In this document: in pieces, positions 7,696-15,494 of the stretch | Position numbering within the stretch: the first letter of the stretch is position 1 | Layout: each line of letters starts with the position of its first letter | Program-made: the position numbers and the translations under genes | The notes under the pieces: model-generated | Databases searched by the model: none | What the model was told of the DNA's origin: nothing | What the model saw: the letters and a program-made list of their open reading frames with translations, nothing else | NCBI GenBank assembly: GCA_900316355.1 | Contig: ONCQ01000001.1 | Span: 1-64,000 of the forward strand | Origin: an uncultured Prevotellaceae bacterium | GTDB taxonomy: Bacteria; Bacteroidota; Bacteroidia; Bacteroidales; Bacteroidaceae | DNA length: 64,000 nucleotides | Reading direction: 5' to 3'

Positions 7696-8704
7696 TGCCC
7701 AAGTGCTCATAGGCCAAATCCGTCACCTCGCGGCCACGGGGTGTGCGCTTGATGAAGCCCTCCTTGATGAGGAAGGGTTCATAGACTTCTTCGACAGTAC
7801 CCGGGTCTTCGCCGATGGCCGTAGCGATGGTGGTGATGCCTACGGGGCCACCCTTGAACTTATCGATGATGGCCAGGAGGATCTTGCGGTCGATGAGGTC
7901 GAGGCCGTGGCGGTCGATGTTCAGGGCCTCGAGGGCATACTTGGCGATTTCGAGGTCGATGCGGCCGTTGCCCTTGACCTGTGCGAAGTCGCGCACACGG
8001 CGCAGCAGGGCATTGGCGATACGTGGCGTGCCGCGTGAGCGTCCCGCTATCTCCGCTGCCGCCGCCTCGTCGATGGGCTGTCCCAGGATGCTGGCGGAGC
8101 GCAACACGATGCCTCGCAAGGTTTCGGCATCATAATATTCAAGATGCAGGTTGATGCCGAAGCGGGCGCGCAGGGGAGCCGTGAGCAGACCGCTGCGCGT
8201 GGTGGCACCCACGAGCGTGAAGGGATTCAGGTCAATCTGTATGGAGCGCGCACTGGGGCCGCGGTCAATCATGATGTCGATGCGGTAGTCCTCCATGGCC
8301 GAGTAGAGGTACTCCTCCACGACGGGTGACAGACGGTGGATCTCATCGATGAACAGCACATCCTGCGGCTCCAGAGAGGTGAGGATGCCGGCCAGGTCGC
8401 CCGGCTTGTCGAGCACGGGGCCGCTGGTAATCTTGAAGCCCACGCCCAGCTCGTTCGCAATGATATTGGAGAGCGTCGTCTTTCCCAGTCCCGGTGGGCC
8501 GTGCAACAACGTGTGGTCCAGCGGTTCGCCGCGATAGCGGGCGGCCTCCACGAAGACCTTCAGGTTCTGCACCACCTGTGCCTGACCAGCGAAATCCTGG
8601 AAGTGGAGGGGGCGCAGGGCGTTCTCGAAGTCGGAGCTCCCCCCCTGCCCCTCCTTCGGGGGAAGCGGCGTAGAGTGTATTAAGCTATTAAGTTCTTGGT
8701 CCAC
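7640..8704 (-). CDS. ruvB: Holliday junction branch-migration DNA helicase RuvB
   Basis: This 354-residue AAA+ ATPase is the motor that drives branch migration with RuvA. Walker A is GPPGLGKT (69-76), Walker B ends in D120-E121-I-H, the sensor region has GATTRSG, and the C-terminal winged helix contains RTPRGREVT. The core is normal, but both ends carry repeat-coded residues: [11 protein letters not shown] near residues 12-22 and [11 protein letters not shown] near the C-terminus. Both ends are exposed in known RuvB structures, so such extensions may be tolerated (inference). A divergent promoter region separates it from the Rid-family gene. Confidence 0.96.
   Translation of the reverse strand: MDQELNSLIHSTPLPPKEGQGGSSDFENALRPLHFQDFAGQAQVVQNLKVFVEAARYRGEPLDHTLLHGPPGLGKTTLSNIIANELGVGFKITSGPVLDKPGDLAGILTSLEPQDVLFIDEIHRLSPVVEEYLYSAMEDYRIDIMIDRGPSARSIQIDLNPFTLVGATTRSGLLTAPLRARFGINLHLEYYDAETLRGIVLRSASILGQPIDEAAAAEIAGRSRGTPRIANALLRRVRDFAQVKGNGRIDLEIAKYALEALNIDRHGLDLIDRKILLAIIDKFKGGPVGITTIATAIGEDPGTVEEVYEPFLIKEGFIKRTPRGREVTDLAYEHLGRPTPNPSREGGELTLQFD
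8635..8670. repeat. GC-rich palindromic repeat in the 5' part of ruvB
   Basis: A C-rich run, a TTCG turn and a G-rich run form a single arm like those in the paired elements. On the minus strand it codes for the Pro/Gly-rich N-terminal extension of RuvB. Confidence 0.65.
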
Positions 8705-8733
8705 TTGGATAGTGTTTTTGATAATTTCGGGTG

Positions 8734-8741
8734 CAAAGTAA
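8734..8741 (-). promoter_or_regulatory. -7 element for ruvB
   Basis: Minus-strand TTACTTTG, 30 nt upstream of the ruvB start, approximates TAnnTTTG. It sits back to back with the promoter of the Rid-family gene. Confidence 0.4.
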
Positions 8742-8783
8742 CGAATTTTTCATGAGGAACGCAATTCTAATGAAAAAAAGCAC

Positions 8784-8791
8784 TACTTTTG
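8784..8791 (+). promoter_or_regulatory. -7 element for the Rid-family gene
   Basis: TACTTTTG matches TAnnTTTG and lies 22 nt before the ATG at 8814. Confidence 0.45.
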
Positions 8792-8813
8792 CGGCGTTTT
8801 TGCCAGACAGAGC

Positions 8814-10007
8814 ATGGATTACACGCTGATTCCATACCCGCAGATAGGCGTTTCGGTAGAGCTGTCCACCTTCCATATCAAGGATGGCCTCACGGAACAT
8901 CACGCGATTCTCCACGTAGAACCGCGCGGTGAACTGTTTGCACAGCAGTTCGCCCGCCTGCAGCAGGCTGAGGAGGCGCTGCTACAGGACGCTGCCTGTG
9001 ACGGCGCCCAGGTGGTCTTCAAGCGCTACTTCCTCAGCGATGCCACGAACCAAGCCTCAGCCCTCATCCCTCAACCCTCATCCCTCAGCCCTCATCCCTT
9101 CCCAACGCTCCCCTTCAGGGGGCTCGGGGGCTCCTCAGCCGTCAGCTACATCCAGCAGCCTCCCCTCGACGGCTCGAAGGTAGCTGTCTGGCTCTACCTC
9201 GTCCACGGCATGGACGTAGAGAACCACGACGGCCTCGTCATTGCCCGCCACAACGGCTATGAGCACCTGTGGAAGATGGGGATGTGCGTCCCCGAGGGCG
9301 ACAGCGCCCAGCAGACCACTACCCTGCTGCAACAGTATGAGGATCTTCTGCAGCGCCATGGTGCCACGTTGGCCGACAACTGCATCCGCACCTGGTTCTA
9401 TGTCCGTGATGTCGATACCCAATATGCGGGCATGGTGAGGGCGCGCCGCGAGAACTTCGCGGCAAAAGGGCTAACGAAAAACACCCATTTCATCGTCTCC
9501 ACAGGCATCGGAGGATCGCCTGCCGACACCAAAGCATTGGTACAATTGGGCACCTATGCCCTGGTGGGCTTCGCGCCCGAGCAGCAGCGCTACCTCTATG
9601 CCAAGACACACCTCAACCCCACCTACGAATATGGTGTCACCTTTGAGCGCGGCACCACCATCAGCTACGGCGACCGCAGCCACGTCTTTATCAGCGGCAC
9701 AGCCAGCATCAATAATAAAGGTGAGGTGGTGCATGTGGGGGACATCGTGAAGCAGACCCATCGCATGTGGGAGAATGTGGAAGCGCTCCTGAAGGAAGCT
9801 GACGCCAGCTTCGATGATGTGGCACAAATCATCGTCTATCTGCGTGACATCGGTGACTACGCTGTCGTGAAGCAGCTCTTCGACGCGCGCTTCCCCGGCA
9901 TCCCCTGCGTCATCACCCTCGCGCCCGTCTGCCGTCCCACATGGCTCATCGAGATGGAGTGCATCGCCATCAAAGCGGTCAGGAATCCGCTATTCAAAGC
10001 GTTCTGA
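8814..10007 (+). CDS. Rid/YjgF-superfamily protein, chorismatase (FkbO/Hyg5)-like
   Basis: The 397-residue protein ends in a YjgF/Rid-like domain with VAQIIVYLRDIGDYAVVKQLF and a conserved ITLAPVCRPTWLIEMECIA. Its middle part (IRTWFYVRDVDTQYAGMVRARREN) resembles the FkbO/Hyg5 chorismatase and Rid-fusion group. Such proteins act on imines, or hydrolyse chorismate, as cytoplasmic enzymes; which applies here is not clear. About residues 83-108 are not family sequence. They come from a tandem 13-nt repeat (CCCTCATCCCTCA-like) followed by a palindromic repeat whose 32 bp are identical, inverted, to a site in ybeY. The insertion keeps the frame. Confidence 0.72.
   Translation: MDYTLIPYPQIGVSVELSTFHIKDGLTEHHAILHVEPRGELFAQQFARLQQAEEALLQDAACDGAQVVFKRYFLSDATNQASALIPQPSSLSPHPFPTLPFRGLGGSSAVSYIQQPPLDGSKVAVWLYLVHGMDVENHDGLVIARHNGYEHLWKMGMCVPEGDSAQQTTTLLQQYEDLLQRHGATLADNCIRTWFYVRDVDTQYAGMVRARRENFAAKGLTKNTHFIVSTGIGGSPADTKALVQLGTYALVGFAPEQQRYLYAKTHLNPTYEYGVTFERGTTISYGDRSHVFISGTASINNKGEVVHVGDIVKQTHRMWENVEALLKEADASFDDVAQIIVYLRDIGDYAVVKQLFDARFPGIPCVITLAPVCRPTWLIEMECIAIKAVRNPLFKAF
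9059..9132. repeat. tandem CCCTCATCCCTCA-like repeat plus palindromic repeat inside the Rid gene
   Basis: About three 13-nt units (9059-9098) run into a palindromic repeat (9101-9132). The last 32 bases are the exact reverse complement of 26024-26055 in ybeY. The whole tract is translated. Confidence 0.8.
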
Positions 10008-10014
10008 TTTTGTT

Positions 10015-10070
10015 GTTATAACGTTATTCCGAGATACCGTTATTCCGTCATACCATTATTCCGTTATTCC
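10015..10070. repeat. short-period repeat CCGTTATTCCG before the M16 gene
   Basis: The gap between the Rid and M16 genes is almost entirely made of imperfect copies of (C)CGTTATTCCG/CATTATTCC. It leaves little room for an independent promoter, so the two genes are probably co-transcribed. Confidence 0.7.
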
Positions 10071-10074
10071 ACTA

Positions 10075-11322
10075 ATGTTTCAATCTTTCAATTTAGATAA
10101 CGGTCTTCGCGTCATCCTGGCCCCCTCGTCCACGGATGTCGTCTATGCCGGCATTGCCGTGGCCACCGGCACGCGCCATGAGCTGGACAGCGAGAGCGGC
10201 ATGGCGCACCTCGTGGAGCACATGACCTTCAAGGGCACGGAGCGCCTCACATCCATGCAGATCCTGAACCGCATGGAGAGCGTGGGCGGCGACCTCAACG
10301 CCTACACGGGCAAGGAAGAAACTATCTACTATGCCACCTTCCTGCGCCAGCACCTGAAGCGCGCCATCCCCCTGCTCCTGGACATCGTCTTCAACAGCAC
10401 CTTCCCCCAGGAGGAACTCGACAAGGAGGTGGAGGTGGTCATCGACGAGATTGAGAGCTACAACGATTCGCCTGCTGAACTCATCTACGACGACTTCGAA
10501 GCCCTCCTCTTTCCCGACCACCCTCTCGGACGCAGCATCCTTGGCGATGCCGAGCGCCTGCGGCAGTACCGCACATCCGACCTTCAAGCCTTCGCCCGCC
10601 GCACCTACAGCCCCGAGCGTGCCGTGCTGTTTATAAAAGGAAATGTTAAGATAGACCCACCCCCCTGCCCCTCCCTTGTAGGGAGGGGAGTAAGTACCTT
10701 TGAGAATGAGAATGCGGATGCCTGCTTGAAACATACTACTCCCCTCCCTACAAGGGAGGGGCAGGGGGGTGGGTCTTTTGTTTATAAAAAGCCCGTCCAC
10801 CAAACCCACGTCATGCTCGGCGCGCGGGCCTATGCCGCCACCGATCCGCGCTACTATGGCCTGCTGCTGTTGAGCAACCTGCTCGGCGGACCGGCGATGA
10901 ACTCCCGCCTCAGTCTCGCCCTGCGCGAGCGCACGGGTCTCGTCTATACCGTGGAGAGCAACCTCACCGCCTACACCGACACTGGGGTGTGGTCTGTCTA
11001 TTTCGGCTGTGATGCTGAGGATCTGAAGCGCTGCCTGCGTCTCGTACACCGTGAGCTGCGCCGCCTCATCGACCGTCCCCTCAGCCCCCGCGCCCTCAAC
11101 GCCGCCAAGCAACAGCTCCTGGGACAGCTCGGCATCAGCTACGACCATTTTGAGAACGTAGCCCTCGCGATGGCCAAGCGGTACCTCCACTACCACCGCG
11201 TCCTCACACCCGTCGAAATCGCCCAATCCATCGAGGCTCTCACTGCAGAAACTCTCCACTCCATCGCCGCCGACATCTTCAACCCCGACCGCCTCACCAC
11301 CCTCATCTATCAACCCGAGTAA
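10075..11322 (+). CDS. M16 family zinc metallopeptidase (pitrilysin/processing-peptidase type)
   Basis: The inverted zinc motif H45-L-V-E48-H49 is present, with the downstream ligand E125 in VVIDEIES exactly 76 residues after H49. The C-terminal half has the usual GGPAMNSRLSLALRERTGLVY stretch in two parts. At about 415 residues it is the single-unit form that dimerises. No signal peptide is visible. A paired palindromic repeat adds about 41 residues (roughly 194-234), between the catalytic domain end (LFIKGNVK) and KKPVHQTHVMLG. Removing it would leave a normal family protein. The insert has no stop in this frame. A strong terminator follows. Confidence 0.93.
   Translation: MFQSFNLDNGLRVILAPSSTDVVYAGIAVATGTRHELDSESGMAHLVEHMTFKGTERLTSMQILNRMESVGGDLNAYTGKEETIYYATFLRQHLKRAIPLLLDIVFNSTFPQEELDKEVEVVIDEIESYNDSPAELIYDDFEALLFPDHPLGRSILGDAERLRQYRTSDLQAFARRTYSPERAVLFIKGNVKIDPPPCPSLVGRGVSTFENENADACLKHTTPLPTREGQGGGSFVYKKPVHQTHVMLGARAYAATDPRYYGLLLLSNLLGGPAMNSRLSLALRERTGLVYTVESNLTAYTDTGVWSVYFGCDAEDLKRCLRLVHRELRRLIDRPLSPRALNAAKQQLLGQLGISYDHFENVALAMAKRYLHYHRVLTPVEIAQSIEALTAETLHSIAADIFNPDRLTTLIYQPE
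10654..10775. repeat. paired inverted GC-rich palindromic repeat (MITE-like) inside the M16 gene
   Basis: Arms 10654-10690 and 10739-10775 are near-perfect inverted copies of about 37 nt (outer GACCCACCCCC / GGGGGTGGGTC). Each contains an inner CCCTCCC-(TTGTA or TACAA)-GGGAGGG hairpin. The spacer is about 48 bp. An 11-bp direct repeat TGTTTATAAAA lies at 10628-10638 and 10779-10789, near both ends, and might be a trace of duplication during insertion. Confidence 0.88.
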
Positions 11323-11336
11323 TAAGAAACCCGAAT

Positions 11337-11377
11337 AACAAGAAACCCGCCTCACAAGTTGAAGGCGGGTTTCTTGT
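11337..11377. terminator. bidirectional terminator between M16 and wbqC genes
   Basis: A perfect 15-bp stem (11337-11351 with 11363-11377) closes an 11-nt loop and has A/T-rich flanks on both sides. It lies between two convergent genes and ends right at the wbqC stop codon. Confidence 0.85.
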
Positions 11378-11925
11378 TATAGGTAGAGGATAGACTCGGG
11401 ACCCATGTTGAAGAGGAGGTCGAGGATGGAGAGGTCGGGGAGGAAACCGAGGCGGGGGGCAAAGACCTGATAGTAGGGGTGGGGTGTGCCGTCTGGCTGG
11501 AGGCGGCGCTGCGAAGGGGGCACAGGTTGTGTGATGTCGAGGAGGCGGCAAACGACCTCGTGGAGGGCGGCATTGAAATCGATGAGGTAGTCGTGGGTTC
11601 GCGAGGCGAAGAAGGGGGAAAACTCATCGGCATAATACTCGAAGAAAGGACTCTTGCCATAGGCCGTGCGCAGAGCGTTCCAGTGGTGGTGGCGCCAGTT
11701 GCCGTGCTCGCTGATGCGTATTTCGCGCATCGCCACATGGCTCGATGCGGCCTCGACAGGGATAATCAGGTGCTGAGGGCCGTCGGGCATGGCGATGGTA
11801 CAGCGGTTGCGGATGGTCTGCTTGACATAGTGCTCGGCGGTGTCAATGACCACCTCACCGCCCGTGAGGAGGGTGGTGTGGTACTGCTGGTACCAAGAGA
11901 TGGGAGCGAGGTAGGCGGTTGTCAT
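11377..11925 (-). CDS. WbqC family protein
   Basis: A 182-residue protein beginning MTTAYLAPISWYQQY, with later motifs ISEHGNWRHHHWNALRTAYGKSPFFEYY that are typical of the WbqC family. Members are found near polysaccharide biosynthesis genes and are suspected to help modify sugars, but the reaction is not settled. ATG 11925 overlaps the upstream methyltransferase stop by 4 bp (ATGA), which fixes the start and implies translational coupling. A longer upstream reading frame exists but is arginine/proline-rich shadow sequence. A terminator hairpin begins at the stop codon. Confidence 0.85.
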   Translation of the reverse strand: MTTAYLAPISWYQQYHTTLLTGGEVVIDTAEHYVKQTIRNRCTIAMPDGPQHLIIPVEAASSHVAMREIRISEHGNWRHHHWNALRTAYGKSPFFEYYADEFSPFFASRTHDYLIDFNAALHEVVCRLLDITQPVPPSQRRLQPDGTPHPYYQVFAPRLGFLPDLSILDLLFNMGPESILYL

Positions 11926-13199
11926 CTGACTTTGAGGAGGAGTTTGGTGCCGTCGGAGAGGGTGGTGGCGATGAGGTGGGTATTGCCGCCTTCGCGGAGG
12001 TGGAGCTGCTTGCGGAGAGAGGCGACGGACATGGGGAAACCACGCACGGTAAGGTCGGCGGCATCGACACCGGCAAGAAGACGGCGCAAATCTGACTTGC
12101 TGAAAGAACTGACATCGTCTATTCTCCAACTGCGTCCTGGAAAGTCGGGAATGGGAGTGTTAGAGACGTAGAGGTGTGAGTGCTGCGCGAGCTTGTGAAC
12201 AGGGAAGCGCTGGCAGATGGTCTTGAAGGCACCAGCCTTGAGGATGGAGGGGTTGGGCTCGTAAAGTCCCTCCCCTAACCCCTCCCCTGTTAGGGAGGGG
12301 GACTTTATCAGAGAGGGGAGTAGATAGTCTTGGGGAGTGGAATGCTCTTCGGCGAGGGTGAAGGTGAAGGAGGATCTCAGCAGGGAGGAGGGGTTGGAGG
12401 ACGCAACCAAATCGACGCAATGGATGGGTATATGGTCATAGTCCGTTTGCTGCGCAACACTCGCATCACCGCCTTGCATCACGAGCAGGAGCTCCTTGCA
12501 TTCGCCATCGACGCTGACGACGTGGACATCTGTGATGCCGCGCAGGGCGCGCAGGGCAGCCACGATGTCGAGCATGGGAGAGAGCTTGATGAGCGTGTAG
12601 GCGGCATGGCGGCGCAGCTGTTCCTGAAGGGCGCAAACATCGGGCGTGCAATCCTCGATGAGGGCCACTTTGCGGCCTGCGGCATCGCGACGTGCGGGGT
12701 CGATGAGCAGGACGGTGCCTGCGGTAGCAGGCTCCCCAGACAGGATGTCCTCCGCCTCGCCGCAGACGACCTCCGCTGCGGGCAGTCCCACGAGTGGCAG
12801 GTTGTGACGCACGACGGCACAGAGGTCTGCGTTACGCTCGACATAAACGGCACGGCTGAAGAGCGGTGCCAGGGTCATGAAGTCGATGCCGAAGCCGCCG
12901 GTGAGGTCAATAAAATTGACAATGGACAATGGACAATGGACAATGGACAATTGTTCAAGGAGGTGGCGCTTGTAGAGGGCGGTGGCTTCGCTGGAACACT
13001 GCTCCAGGCTGAGGCGCGGGGGATAAAGGATGCCGTCAGTGGCTGCCAGCAAGGGAAGCTTACGGGCGGCCAACTGACGGCCTTCTATCTGTGTCAGCGC
13101 TTCACGCAAGTTGACATCCGCAGGCACACGGCCTAACGCCAGCTGGCGCACATCGTCGTCGGCGTGTTCACGGATGAAAGCCTGCGTAGCATCAGTCAT
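11922..13199 (-). CDS. class I SAM-dependent methyltransferase with THUMP-like C-terminal domain
   Basis: The 425-residue protein has SAM-binding motif I DLTGGFGID (about 98-106) and motif IV DPARR, followed by a C-terminal region typical of the THUMP-like domain. This points to an RNA methyltransferase, but the target is unknown. Two kinds of repeat are inserted in frame. One is an ACAATGG tandem repeat giving LSIVHCPLSIVN just before motif I. The other is a GC-rich palindrome giving SLIKSPSLTGEGLGEGL near residue 305. Its start overlaps the upstream thioredoxin gene by 8 bp and its stop overlaps wbqC. Confidence 0.83.
   Translation of the reverse strand: MTDATQAFIREHADDDVRQLALGRVPADVNLREALTQIEGRQLAARKLPLLAATDGILYPPRLSLEQCSSEATALYKRHLLEQLSIVHCPLSIVNFIDLTGGFGIDFMTLAPLFSRAVYVERNADLCAVVRHNLPLVGLPAAEVVCGEAEDILSGEPATAGTVLLIDPARRDAAGRKVALIEDCTPDVCALQEQLRRHAAYTLIKLSPMLDIVAALRALRGITDVHVVSVDGECKELLLVMQGGDASVAQQTDYDHIPIHCVDLVASSNPSSLLRSSFTFTLAEEHSTPQDYLLPSLIKSPSLTGEGLGEGLYEPNPSILKAGAFKTICQRFPVHKLAQHSHLYVSNTPIPDFPGRSWRIDDVSSFSKSDLRRLLAGVDAADLTVRGFPMSVASLRKQLHLREGGNTHLIATTLSDGTKLLLKVR
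12263..12306. repeat. GC-rich palindromic repeat in the methyltransferase gene
   Basis: Outer AAAGTCC/GGACTTT ends enclose C-rich and G-rich runs. The 44-nt palindromic unit is translated as a Gly/Pro/Ser-rich loop of about 15 residues. Confidence 0.75.
12912..12951. repeat. tandem ACAATGG repeat in the methyltransferase gene
   Basis: Four perfect ACAATGG units plus partial flanks (AATTG... at one end, ...CAATTG at the other) lie directly before the SAM-binding motif and are translated. Confidence 0.85.
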
Positions 13200-14307
13200 T
13201 AAGCAGCTCTTCTATTTTCTCAGCGAGCTTGTCGCCGCGCAGGTCGCGAGCCACGATGATGCCATCCTTGATAAGGACGGTGGCGGGAATGGAGCGCACG
13301 CCGTAGATGTCGGCACCCTCGCACTCCCAGCCCTTGAGGTCGGAGATCTGCGGCCACGCCATACCGAGGTCGGCGATGGCCTGCTTCCAGTCGTTGGCAT
13401 CCTGGTCGAGGCTGACACCAATGATGTCGAAGCCCTGCGCGTGGAATTTGTCATAGGCGGCCTTCACGTGAGGCATCTCAGCGCGGCAGGGTCCGCACCA
13501 GCTGGCCCAGAAGTCAATCATCAGTACCTTGGCACCCGCAGCCACCTCGCTCACGGCGAGCTCAGCGCCCTCGGGCGTGTTGGCTTTGATGTCCTTATAG
13601 TGCTGTCCCACGGCGGTGGCAGCTTTCACCTCGTACATCTCGCGCAGCGCTTTCATGTCGTCGTAGGGGCAATCCTCAGGCACGGCAGCAATCTGCTCGG
13701 TCACGAACTCGTCGCCCAGCATGCCGGCATAGTTCACGAGGTAGCTCTGTCCGGCGATGTTCGTGATGTTGGCGGCGATGAACTCCTTATAGATGCTCGT
13801 CATCTGCTCCTGCAGGGCGTTCATCTTCTGCTCGGCATCGGCTTTGGCCTCGTCGGTGACGGCGGTGTCATTCATCACCTCAAAGAGGCCCTGTGCCTGG
13901 GTGTTCAGCTCGCGCTCCTGCTTAGCGAGGGCTGTCAGCGCCTCGTTGGCGGGTGTGCCGCTGAGCTCGGCAACGGTGTTCTGGGCGGTGTCCAGCTTGA
14001 TGGTGATATCGCCGTTCTCGAGTGCGAACTGCGCAGCCACCAGCAGTTCGGGGTTGTTGTTGGACTTCCAGATGACGTAGCGGATGGCTGCAGTGTCCTG
14101 CGTGCCCTCGAACACGAACTTGCCGCCCTTGACGAAGACCGTCTGCAGGGTGTCAATCTCAAACATGCTGCGCACCTCGGCCAGCACGACGGTGTCGCCG
14201 TCCTCAGCACCAGTCACAGTACCAGTTACTTTGTAGCCGCCATCTTTCTGGCAGGCTGCCACGCACAGCATAGCTGCCAGCGCGGCGAAAGAAAGAATCT
14301 TTTTCAT
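13192..14307 (-). CDS. TlpA-like thiol-disulfide oxidoreductase lipoprotein (DUF4369-thioredoxin)
   Basis: A 371-residue protein with a lipoprotein signal (C19 after MLCVAA), an N-terminal DUF4369-like beta domain (VTGTVTGAEDGDTVVL) and a C-terminal thioredoxin domain with W270-C-G-P-C274. Such proteins reduce or exchange disulfides on the periplasmic side. ATG 14307 was chosen because the longer frame upstream reads through repeat DNA and lacks a signal. Its stop overlaps the methyltransferase start by 8 bp. A second, smaller TlpA-like gene lies directly upstream, so the two form a tandem pair. Confidence 0.88.
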   Translation of the reverse strand: MKKILSFAALAAMLCVAACQKDGGYKVTGTVTGAEDGDTVVLAEVRSMFEIDTLQTVFVKGGKFVFEGTQDTAAIRYVIWKSNNNPELLVAAQFALENGDITIKLDTAQNTVAELSGTPANEALTALAKQERELNTQAQGLFEVMNDTAVTDEAKADAEQKMNALQEQMTSIYKEFIAANITNIAGQSYLVNYAGMLGDEFVTEQIAAVPEDCPYDDMKALREMYEVKAATAVGQHYKDIKANTPEGAELAVSEVAAGAKVLMIDFWASWCGPCRAEMPHVKAAYDKFHAQGFDIIGVSLDQDANDWKQAIADLGMAWPQISDLKGWECEGADIYGVRSIPATVLIKDGIIVARDLRGDKLAEKIEELLND

Positions 14308-14332
14308 TTGTTTGTTATAAATGAGGTTATCA

Positions 14333-14455
14333 ATATTAGCTTCGCTGACTTCTTTCAGGACTCGGCAATTGGCGCTGCCTTCCTCCTTCGCACCTCGGCC
14401 AATCAAACAAGTTTGTTGGCTCTCGGTTTGGTGTCGGTTCAAGCAAGCTTGTTTG
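14333..14455. repeat. AT/GC mixed palindromic repeats between the two thioredoxin genes
   Basis: The gap contains TTAGCTTCGCTGACT (also near 18793-18807), AAACAAGTTTGTT, and CAAGCAAGCTTGTTTGCTC, all small palindromes. No promoter motif is seen. Confidence 0.55.
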
Positions 14456-14458
14456 CTC

Positions 14459-15478
14459 TCATTGCTCCAAAAGTTCAAATTGCCCCTTGATGTCCTGCAC
14501 GTGGTCAGGGGAGCCGAGGACGGTGCCGTCGGGGGCAAGGAGGAGGTAGTAGGGCACGCCGCCTCCGACCTGGTAGTCGCCCGAGAGCGTCTGGTAGCCC
14601 TTCTCGGTCAGCAGGTAGTGGGGCCAAGGCATATCGTACTTCTCCATTGCTGCGCGCCAGGCGGTGGAGTCCTTGTCGCAGCTGATGCCGATGACGGCGA
14701 GGCGGTCGGCGTACTGCTCGGTGAGGCGCTTCACCTCGGGCATGGAGTAGAGGCAGATGCCACACCATGATGCCCAGAAGTCAATGAAGACATACTTACC
14801 AGCTGGTACCACCTCGGAGAGCATCGTCACCTTGCCATCTGTGTCCTGCATCTCCATGTCCAGCAGCTGACCGCCTTTGACGGTGCGGCGGTAGAGCGAG
14901 GTGCTCCCCGCGAAAGCCTCTGCGCGCGCAGTGTCTGCAGGCTCAATGGCAATCGTTTGCTCCAGCGTGTCGAGCTGGGCGGCGCTAAGGTTGTAGCCGC
15001 GTTGCAGCATGGCGAGGGCGAGGTCGGCACTGACGACGCTCGACGGGTGGTCGAGGATAAAGCGCCATCCTCCTCGCGGCAGCTCCTTGTAGTTGGATTC
15101 ATAGTCGGCGAAGTCGCTCTGCGGCTGACCACCCGTGATGGTGAGGTCGGCATTCAGCTGCATGGCGCACGCCGAGACATAGCAGTCGATGTAGTTCCAG
15201 CGGATGCTGTCCACCGGCCAACCGTTCTGCTCCACCAGGTTGAGGTTGTTGGTGGTGAGGAGGGCATAGACGGGTGTCGTGATGTCAGCATGCAGCTCGA
15301 AGGCGCCGTCCTTCACGACGGTCTCGCCCAGCTGTTCAAAGCCCATCTCGTGCGACGAGAGTCCCACGACGGTGCCGTCGGGGAGGTCTAAGCCGCTGCC
15401 CCGCAGCACGAAGGTCTTGTCCTGCGTGCATGCGGCCAGCAGCAATGTGGTGGTGATGAATGATAGAATCTTACGCAT
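14459..15478 (-). CDS. TlpA-like thiol-disulfide oxidoreductase lipoprotein, second copy
   Basis: A 339-residue relative of the downstream gene. It has a lipoprotein signal (MRKILSFITTTLLLAAC), an N-terminal DUF4369-like part, and a thioredoxin domain with W238-C-G-I-C242 in DFWASWCGICLYSMPEV. The CGIC active site differs from the CGPC of its neighbour, which may shift its redox potential (inference). The chosen ATG begins the signal peptide. It follows the secreted protein gene at 15495 by 16 bp, so both likely share a transcript. Confidence 0.87.
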   Translation of the reverse strand: MRKILSFITTTLLLAACTQDKTFVLRGSGLDLPDGTVVGLSSHEMGFEQLGETVVKDGAFELHADITTPVYALLTTNNLNLVEQNGWPVDSIRWNYIDCYVSACAMQLNADLTITGGQPQSDFADYESNYKELPRGGWRFILDHPSSVVSADLALAMLQRGYNLSAAQLDTLEQTIAIEPADTARAEAFAGSTSLYRRTVKGGQLLDMEMQDTDGKVTMLSEVVPAGKYVFIDFWASWCGICLYSMPEVKRLTEQYADRLAVIGISCDKDSTAWRAAMEKYDMPWPHYLLTEKGYQTLSGDYQVGGGVPYYLLLAPDGTVLGSPDHVQDIKGQFELLEQ

Positions 15479-15494
15479 AAGAATGACATCCCAT

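Noticed and set aside
11479-12171. Plus-strand frame opposite wbqC and the methyltransferase
   Set aside because: Arg/Gly/Val-rich; both minus-strand genes have clear family motifs and overlapping start/stop codons.
6549-12306. GC-rich palindromes considered as rho-independent terminators
   Set aside because: Many lie inside genes, are translated, and lack T-runs.
14308-14538. N-terminal extension of the first thioredoxin gene
   Set aside because: It reads through repeat DNA and lies before a proper lipoprotein signal peptide, so the start was set at 14307.
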